Assembly (NCBI GenBank): GCA_903839845.1
Contig: CAIMEA010000193.1
Location: 25,533 to 89,532, forward strand
DNA: 64,000 nucleotides
Direction of reading: 5' to 3'
DNA from: an uncultured Hyphomicrobiales bacterium
GTDB taxonomy: Bacteria > Pseudomonadota > Alphaproteobacteria > Rhizobiales > Xanthobacteraceae
Shown here piece by piece: positions 58,371 to 64,000 of the stretch. The notes below the pieces were generated by a model. It did no database searches and was not told where the DNA came from. It was given only the letters and a program-made list of their open reading frames with translations. Position numbers and translations under genes: made by a program. The first letter of the stretch is position 1; each line of letters starts with the position of its first letter.

Positions 58371-58469
58371 ATCGTTTCCAGGCGAAGTGGGCGCCGGTTC
58401 GCCCATCCGGAAACGCGAAAGAACAAAAGCGAGTACTATCCGCGCGGTGATTCTTTCAGGCGGGCTTTC

Positions 58470-59516
58470 ATGACGCAGCAAGTCCCTGTTTTCGACGGCC
58501 ACAACGACGTGCTGCTGCGGCTGTACAAGTCGACGTCGGCCGATTGCGTCGCGGATTTTCTCAACGGCGAAGACGCCGGGCATATCGATTTGCAAAAGGC
58601 CAAAGCCGGTTCGCTGGCCGGCGGCCTGTTCGCGCTCTATTCGCCGTCGCCGCCGAAACCCCGGCTGCCCAATGGACAGCTATCGCCGACTTTGCCGCCG
58701 CCTTTGAGCATGGACGAGGCGCGCCATTCGATCGTCGGCGAATTGGCGATCCTGCTGCGGATCGAACGGGCGTCGAAGGGCGCGGTCGCGATCTGCCGCG
58801 GCGTTGCCGAAATCAAGGCGGCGATGGCGCGCGGCGCGCTGGCGGTGGTCGTGCATATCGAAGGCGCCGACGCCATCGATGCCGATCTGAATTTTCTCGA
58901 CGTGCTTTATGGCGCGGGCTTGCGATCGCTGGGTCCGGTCTGGAGCCGCACCAATATTTTCGGCCATGGCGTTTCGTTCGGCTTTCCCTCGAGCCCGGAC
59001 ACCGGCGACGGCCTGACGCCGGCCGGTGAAAATCTCGTGCGGGTCTGCAACGAGATGGGGATCTTGATCGATCTGTCGCACATCACCGAGAAAGGCTTCT
59101 GGGATGTCGCGCGCCTGTCGAAAGCGCCGCTGGTTGCGACGCACTCGAACGCGCATGTTCTGTGCCCCTCGGCGAGAAATCTCACCGACCGGCAGCTTGA
59201 TGCGATCCGCGACACGCGCGGCATGGTCGGCTTGAATTTCGCCACCGGCTTTCTGCGTCCCGACGGAGCGATGAATCCGGACACCGGTATCGACGTGATG
59301 GTCCGCCACCTCGATTACCTCATCGACAGGCTGGGCGAGGATCGCGTCGGCCTGGGTTCCGATTTCGACGGCGCTACGGTGCCGGCGGCGATCGGTTCCG
59401 CCGCCGGTCTGCCGGTGCTGATCGACGCACTTCGCGCCAAAGGCTATTCCGAACCGCTGTTGAGCAAGCTGGGTTCCGGCAACTGGCTCGATGTGCTCGA
59501 ACGCACGATCGGCTAA
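58470..59516 (+). CDS. Membrane dipeptidase (peptidase M19 family)
   Basis: VFDGHNDVLLRL, VHIEGADAI, GILIDLSHITEKGFWDVA, HSNAHVLCPSARNLTDRQLDAI, GLGSDFDGA. Confidence 0.93.
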   Translation: MTQQVPVFDGHNDVLLRLYKSTSADCVADFLNGEDAGHIDLQKAKAGSLAGGLFALYSPSPPKPRLPNGQLSPTLPPPLSMDEARHSIVGELAILLRIERASKGAVAICRGVAEIKAAMARGALAVVVHIEGADAIDADLNFLDVLYGAGLRSLGPVWSRTNIFGHGVSFGFPSSPDTGDGLTPAGENLVRVCNEMGILIDLSHITEKGFWDVARLSKAPLVATHSNAHVLCPSARNLTDRQLDAIRDTRGMVGLNFATGFLRPDGAMNPDTGIDVMVRHLDYLIDRLGEDRVGLGSDFDGATVPAAIGSAAGLPVLIDALRAKGYSEPLLSKLGSGNWLDVLERTIG

Positions 59517-59539
59517 TGGTTCGGCAAGGATGTGGGGAG

Positions 59540-59616
59540 TGGCGCGCCCGAGACGATTCGAACGTCCGACCTTTGCCTTCGGAGGGCAACGCTCTATCCA
59601 GCTGAGCTACGGGCGC
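59540..59616 (-). tRNA. tRNA-Arg(CCG), CCA encoded
   Basis: Reverse complement GCGCCCGTAGCTCAGCTGGATAGAGCGTTGCCCTCCGAAGGCAAAGGTCGGACGTTCGAATCGTCTCGGGCGCGCCA; complete cloverleaf, loop CTCCGAA. Confidence 0.95.
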
Positions 59617-59696
59617 CTGCGGACTGCATAGACCAAACCGGCCGCATCGGCAACGGGCCTTTATTTGCTCGGTTGGCGCAGGCGGGTAGCTCCTGC

Positions 59697-59734
59697 GGCA
59701 AAGGTCGGACGTTCGAATCGTCTCGGGCGCGCCA
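59697..59734 (+). repeat. Inverted copy of the tRNA-Arg 3' half (tRNA fragment)
   Basis: ggcaaaggtcggacgttcgaatcgtctcgggcgcgcca is identical to the 3' 38 nt of the tRNA, on the opposite strand. Confidence 0.92.
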
Positions 59735-59920
59735 GTTTCCCGTGTGCCGGGAGTGTGCCGGGGGAGGAGAGGTGCCATTCTGGGAGCCCCGCATGGGATC
59801 ATCGAAAATTCGCTGGATGCGTCGGCCAATAAGTCGCAATCGGTCGCTGCACTCCCTCGTGCTCTTGTTGGCGGGGAATACGACCAGACACCGTTTCTGG
59901 ACCAACGCACAGCTAGAGAT

Positions 59921-60538
59921 TTAGATTAAATAGATGCGGTCGGGCAGCCGATTATCCGCGGCTCCGGTGTTCGGAAAGTGCATCGCAAGCTTTTCACCAC
60001 ACACGTTTATTGCCGAGATGAAGCCATCGGTAATGCGGCCATCGCGCATGTGCGCAGTCAATACGTCAACAGCCGATTGCCATTCGGTCTGGGGGACACG
60101 CTGCGCTATCTCATCGGCAGCAACAATGCGCGCGTATCGCTCGGCGAGCGATACAAAAATCAAAATTCCGGGCTGCTCCGCTGTCCTTCCTATGCCGCGA
60201 CTTATGAACTGTTCCATAGCGGCTCGATGCGCGAGAGCGCGCCGCGCCTTTCGAGGCATAAGACTGACGCGAACGCGGGGGATGCAGAAAAACAATATGA
60301 GCAATAAGAAAACGAATAGCTGTAGCGACAAAATGCGGTGCACGGTCATTGAAGTGAGGCTCGTCAGCAACCACGGCGTCGCCAACGCTACGAGGGAGGC
60401 TATGACGATAGGCAGAGAAGTGGATTGAGACGACGATTGCGCCAATACACAAACGATCTGGCCTGACGTATGGGCTTCCGCTGAATGGATAGCATAGGCA
60501 ATACGACCCCGGTCGTCGTTTGAAAGGATCATCACCAA
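59921..60538 (-). CDS. TPM-domain membrane protein
   Basis: IAYAIHSAEAHTSGQIVCVLAQSS…two TM…ISRGIGRTAEQPGILIFVSLAERYARIVAADEI. Confidence 0.75.
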   Translation of the reverse strand: MVMILSNDDRGRIAYAIHSAEAHTSGQIVCVLAQSSSQSTSLPIVIASLVALATPWLLTSLTSMTVHRILSLQLFVFLLLILFFCIPRVRVSLMPRKARRALAHRAAMEQFISRGIGRTAEQPGILIFVSLAERYARIVAADEIAQRVPQTEWQSAVDVLTAHMRDGRITDGFISAINVCGEKLAMHFPNTGAADNRLPDRIYLI

Positions 60539-61311
60539 CTCCCTGATGCCCCGCCGCCGCCTGATGATCCGCCACCGCCTGAAAAACCACCGCCGCTCGA
60601 TGATCCGTCTCCGCTTCCAGAGCCGCCCGAGCTAAAGGCGATATTCAGCAAAAGGTTGAAAAAAATCCACCGAAAGCTGGGCGAAATTACTAGCAGGATG
60701 ACGAGAACTACGCCGGCGATGAGAAGCAGCCAAGTGGTCGAATCTGCGGTCTGTTGGCTATCCAGCCGCAGGGAAGGCCGCTGCTGCCATTCGGAGGCAT
60801 CGGTGGTCAATACAGTGATGATGTCATCGACACCGCGCGAAATGCCCCCGCTAAAATCGCCGGCTTTGAAGCGCGGTGTAATCGCGTTTGTAATGATCAC
60901 CTTTGACAGTGCATCGGTTAGGGTACCTTCGAGGCCGTAGCCCACCTCAATGCGGACCCGCCGCTCATTGGGCGCGACAAGCAGCAGCGCGCCATTATTT
61001 TTCGTCTTATCGCCGAGCTTCCAGGTTCGAAATAGCTCGTTAGCGTAAGGTTCGATTTCCTGACCTTCGAGAGACGAAACTGTCGCGACGACAAGCTGGA
61101 TACCGGACTTGGCTTCGAGATCGGCAAGCTTGGGCTCGATAGCACTGCGGGTGTCGGCCGCGATGATATTTGCCTGATCGACGATACGGCCGCTGAGCGC
61201 CGGAAAATTGACAGCGAAGCCGACGGCAATCGTGTAGATGAGCGCAAAAAATCCGATGGCCGCGCCCAAGCTCCGCAATGCCGGCGCCGACGGTGTGCGG
61301 CCTGCGTTCAT
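60532..61311 (-). CDS. TPM-domain protein (YgcG-like) with Gly/Ser-rich tail
   Basis: FPALSGRIVDQANIIAADTRSAIEPKLADLEAKSGIQLVVATVSSLEGQEIEPYANELFRTWKLG…; GSSSGGGFSGGGGSSGGGGASGSW. Confidence 0.9.
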   Translation of the reverse strand: MNAGRTPSAPALRSLGAAIGFFALIYTIAVGFAVNFPALSGRIVDQANIIAADTRSAIEPKLADLEAKSGIQLVVATVSSLEGQEIEPYANELFRTWKLGDKTKNNGALLLVAPNERRVRIEVGYGLEGTLTDALSKVIITNAITPRFKAGDFSGGISRGVDDIITVLTTDASEWQQRPSLRLDSQQTADSTTWLLLIAGVVLVILLVISPSFRWIFFNLLLNIAFSSGGSGSGDGSSSGGGFSGGGGSSGGGGASGSW

Positions 61312-61339
61312 TTCTTACCCATCATAGTCCGATAAGCGG

Positions 61340-61939
61340 TCAGAACTTCACCTGAGGCGGTGTTTGTGAAGTCTCACTGGCAGCAAACTCAGCCATCGGC
61401 TTATTGGCCCGGAAGAACGTGGCTGCCCAAAGCGAACCGGGGAGGGTTCTGAGTTCCGTGTTGTAGACCCTGACAGCTTCGATGTAGTCGCGCCGCGCAA
61501 CAGCAATGCGGTTCTCGGTGCCTTCAAGCTGTGACTGCAACGCGAGGAAATTCTGGTTCGACTTGAGATCCGGATAGTTCTCGCTGACTGCAAGAAGCCG
61601 GCCTAGGGCGCCTGATAACTGATTCTGAGCATCTTGAAATTGCTTGAGCTTGTCTGGGTCCGTAAGCTGCGAGACATCTATCTTCACTTGCGTCGCTTTG
61701 GCCCGCGCCTCGACGACGGCGGTTAAAACGTCTTTTTCCTGCTTGGCGTAGCCTTGCACCGTGGCGACAAGGTTGGGAATGAGGTCGGCGCGGCGCTGAT
61801 AATTGTTCTGCACCTCTGCCCACTTCGCCTTGGCCTGCTCCTCGTAGGTCGGGATGTTATTGTAGCCGCAAGCTGAGACGAGGAGCCCCAAGAGCAGGAC
61901 GGCGGTGACGTTACGAATGAAAGCTAGGGATCGGGTCAT
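61340..61939 (-). CDS. LemA family protein
   Basis: Lipoprotein-like N-terminus (LLVSACGYNNIPTYEE), AKWAEVQNNYQRRADLIPNLVATVQGYAKQEKDVLTAVVEARAKA. Confidence 0.93.
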   Translation of the reverse strand: MTRSLAFIRNVTAVLLLGLLVSACGYNNIPTYEEQAKAKWAEVQNNYQRRADLIPNLVATVQGYAKQEKDVLTAVVEARAKATQVKIDVSQLTDPDKLKQFQDAQNQLSGALGRLLAVSENYPDLKSNQNFLALQSQLEGTENRIAVARRDYIEAVRVYNTELRTLPGSLWAATFFRANKPMAEFAASETSQTPPQVKF

Positions 61940-62442
61940 GGCGGCTCCTGCAAGGTGCTAGGCAAACTATAATACGAGGTGTGGATCAAACTGCCAGAGC
62001 GGTCGTCCATAAACAACCAATGCCCGCCGCATCCAAATTAGGTGGCCGCCGCCTGGCTATGCCTGCTTTCCGGTCCGTCAGTGATTCTGTCGCAGAAGAG
62101 GGCCATATTGGCGTGGATTCGGTGCGGGAGGGTAGAGGGCAGCTGGCTACGAGTCGAGCGCACGTTGCGCTCCACTTTCAGTATCGTCCGCTATTGGCAC
62201 GAAGCGGACAATCGTGGCACCGCAACAATTTGTCCGTTACTGGAGTAACAGCGGACATCGGTCGGCCCACACTCAGCATTTGTAGATATTTTTAGGCGAG
62301 GTCTGTGCCCTTAACGTGGCCCTGCACGCGAAAGGGTCATCGTTTACCCGGACGATCCTTGATCCGATAGAGATTTAAACAGTGCCGCTGATAAAAGATC
62401 TCAGCTTCGGAGGCCGGCGGTCCATTGGCAGTTTTAGTGCTG

Positions 62443-63078
62443 CTATTGAGATTTCGTCGCCGGGGCTGATTTTAAATAGTCTGTTAGCGGCGAGTATGAT
62501 TTGCGCTCCAGCTTTGCATCAAGCATTTCGATGATCTTGCTATCTTCCGCTTTGATTGCGTTCTTTATGCCCTCGTCGATCATCTCCTTGTTGCCCAGCT
62601 CGTATTTCACAGCCCTAGCAACGTGTTCGTCCGCATTGAGGGCATTTCGAACTCGCTCTGCCACCAATGAAGATCCTCGTCGCGTTAGTCTTTCGCCGTC
62701 AAAGAATTTCGGTAATAGATCTATGTCCATATCCGAAAAACATCGCTGAGCTTTTTCATGAAGTATCGTTGGCAGTTCGATTTGGGCTCTATCAATTAGA
62801 GCGTTGAACGTTGTCTGATCCATTGCTGCGACTAGTTCGACGCATTTGGCGGCGCTCACCGGTTGGTCGTGGCTCCAATCTAGTAGGGCCCGATACGCGG
62901 TTGCGCGCCGGGACTGATCGAAATTTCGCTCTACGCTATCCTTTATCAGGGCGGACTGGTCCGCAGCATCTGAGATTTGACGACTGATCAAGACAACCTG
63001 CCAGCCAGCAAAGACGATTCCTAATGCCGACACGACCGCGCTGAAGGCGACCATGTGATCCAATATGGTTTTACGCAT
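62443..63078 (-). CDS. Hypothetical membrane-anchored protein
   Basis: One N-terminal TM helix (FSAVVSALGIVFAGWQVVLI); no family recognised. Confidence 0.55.
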   Translation of the reverse strand: MRKTILDHMVAFSAVVSALGIVFAGWQVVLISRQISDAADQSALIKDSVERNFDQSRRATAYRALLDWSHDQPVSAAKCVELVAAMDQTTFNALIDRAQIELPTILHEKAQRCFSDMDIDLLPKFFDGERLTRRGSSLVAERVRNALNADEHVARAVKYELGNKEMIDEGIKNAIKAEDSKIIEMLDAKLERKSYSPLTDYLKSAPATKSQ

Positions 63079-63220
63079 ATTAACCCCCTAAACGAATGCG
63101 ACTGAGTGCCTCAATCGTGCCTTGGGGGCGATTTACAGCGGAATGACGCCGCCAAGAGTATTAAAACCTAGTTCTAGAAGGATATTCCACGTGTCACTCT
63201 GGTGATCTTAGCCAGCTTCT

Positions 63221-63255
63221 GAGGGCAACGCTCTATCCAGCTGAGCTACGGGCGC
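63221..63255 (-). repeat. tRNA-Arg 5'-half fragment; flank also repeated to ~63298
   Basis: gagggcaacgctctatccagctgagctacgggcgcctgcggactgcatagaccaaa is repeated from 59582-59638. Confidence 0.92.
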
Positions 63256-63445
63256 CTGCGGACTGCATAGACCAAAGCGGCGGTAACGGCAACGGGCCGC
63301 TAAAGCGGTAAAAACCGCCGCAGGTGCAGCAAAATGTGAGCTTTATGTGCGTAAGCCCATAGCGATGCGCCAGATAGCTTGCATTAGCTGGCGAATCTCA
63401 TAGTGGTCATTGCGTGCGCATTTTGCGCTTAAGGAGCACTTTCAA

Positions 63446-63772
63446 ATGGCAAAAGCAGCCGCCGCAAAGGCCGCGCCCGCGAAACCGAAGGCCAGCAAGC
63501 CGATCACCACCAAGCATCTGGTGGCCACGCTCGCGGAACAGCATGCGCTCACCAAGAAGGCGAGCCAGGATATGTTCGACGACCTGATCGCGATGATCAC
63601 CAAGCACCTGAAAAAGGGCGAACGGGTCAAGATCGCCGGCCTCGGCATTTTGCAGGTGCGCAAGCGCGCCGCTCGCATGGGCCGCAACCCGGCCACCGGC
63701 GAAGCGATCAAGATCAAGGCGTCGAAGAAGGTTGCCTTCCGCGCCGCCAAGGATCTCAAGGAAGCGATCTAA
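63446..63772 (+). CDS. HU family DNA-binding protein with Ala/Lys-rich N-terminus
   Basis: MAKAAAAKAAPAKPKASKPITTKHLVATLAEQHALTKKASQDMFDDLIAMITKHLKKGERVKIAGLGILQVRKRAARMGRNPATGEAIKI. Confidence 0.93.
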   Translation: MAKAAAAKAAPAKPKASKPITTKHLVATLAEQHALTKKASQDMFDDLIAMITKHLKKGERVKIAGLGILQVRKRAARMGRNPATGEAIKIKASKKVAFRAAKDLKEAI

Positions 63773-63797
63773 CGCTCCTCTGGACGTTTGACTCCAA

Positions 63798-63829
63798 AGC
63801 CCCGCCGGGAACACCGGCGGGGTTTTTTG
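63798..63829 (+). terminator. Rho-independent terminator downstream of HU gene
   Basis: agccccgccgggaacaccggcggggttttttg. Confidence 0.85.
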
Positions 63830-63840
63830 TTTGCGCTTTT

Positions 63841-63907
63841 GTCGTCCCCGCGAAAGCGGGGACCCAGTCTCATCAAAAACACTGGATGCCCGCCTTCGCG
63901 GGCATGA
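63841..63907. repeat. Family B palindromic repeat
   Basis: gtcgtccccgcgaaagcggggacccag…ctggatgcccgccttcgcgggcatgag. Confidence 0.8.
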
Positions 63908-64000
63908 GCGGGGTTTATGCAAGCCGGCCTTTGACCCGCTATAAATCCTATGCTTATATTCCCTCGTCCTGCTTATCGAGGGCGCTGTCATGAGGCGTCA

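Noticed and set aside
59660-59734. Second tRNA on + strand
   Set aside because: Only the 3' half matches; no complementary 5' acceptor, D-arm or intact anticodon stem, so treated as a fragment
62160-62290. Coding sequence in the lemA-hypothetical spacer
   Set aside because: Short ORFs only; contains an inverted repeat gtccgct…agcggac and looks like decayed repeat DNA

Overview
This is a GC-rich alphaproteobacterial chromosome segment. The gene order resembles Bradyrhizobiaceae and other Rhizobiales, inferred from synteny (miaB-phoH-ybeY-corC-lnt, rimP-nusA-ylxR-infB-rbfA-truB-rpsO-pnp, fabI-fabB-fabA divergent from irr, divL-tsaE). Most of it is housekeeping with tight gene overlaps. I called about 60 CDS, one intact tRNA-Arg(CCG), several terminators and at least four families of intergenic palindromic repeats. 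Candidate novel biology: (1) A compact locus at 21.6-23.1 kb has two TGTGA-N6-TCACA palindromes. Each sits at class II (-41.5) geometry ahead of a tiny hydrophobic ORF. The first ORF is followed by two hairpins with different stems but the same C-rich loop (CTCCCCCAGG), then a terminator, suggesting a 3'-UTR sRNA. The unit ends with a Crp-family regulator whose recognition helix fits TGTGA. (2) An N-terminal ribbon-helix-helix, antitoxin-like domain is fused to CoaBC, with a perfect 9-bp inverted repeat just upstream of its start codon. (3) A 93-nt palindromic repeat is inserted in frame in truB. (4) A GIY-YIG nuclease gene with an in-frame amber stop is bracketed by REP-like hairpins. (5) A ~3.6 kb lemA/TPM islet is bounded by tRNA-Arg fragments. 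(6) A DivL-type kinase carries Tyr in place of the H-box His. (7) TsaE is fused to an AmgK-like kinase, followed by a MurU-like gene. No CRISPR array, transposase or intact prophage was seen. No database search was run; family names come from recognising motifs in the translations.
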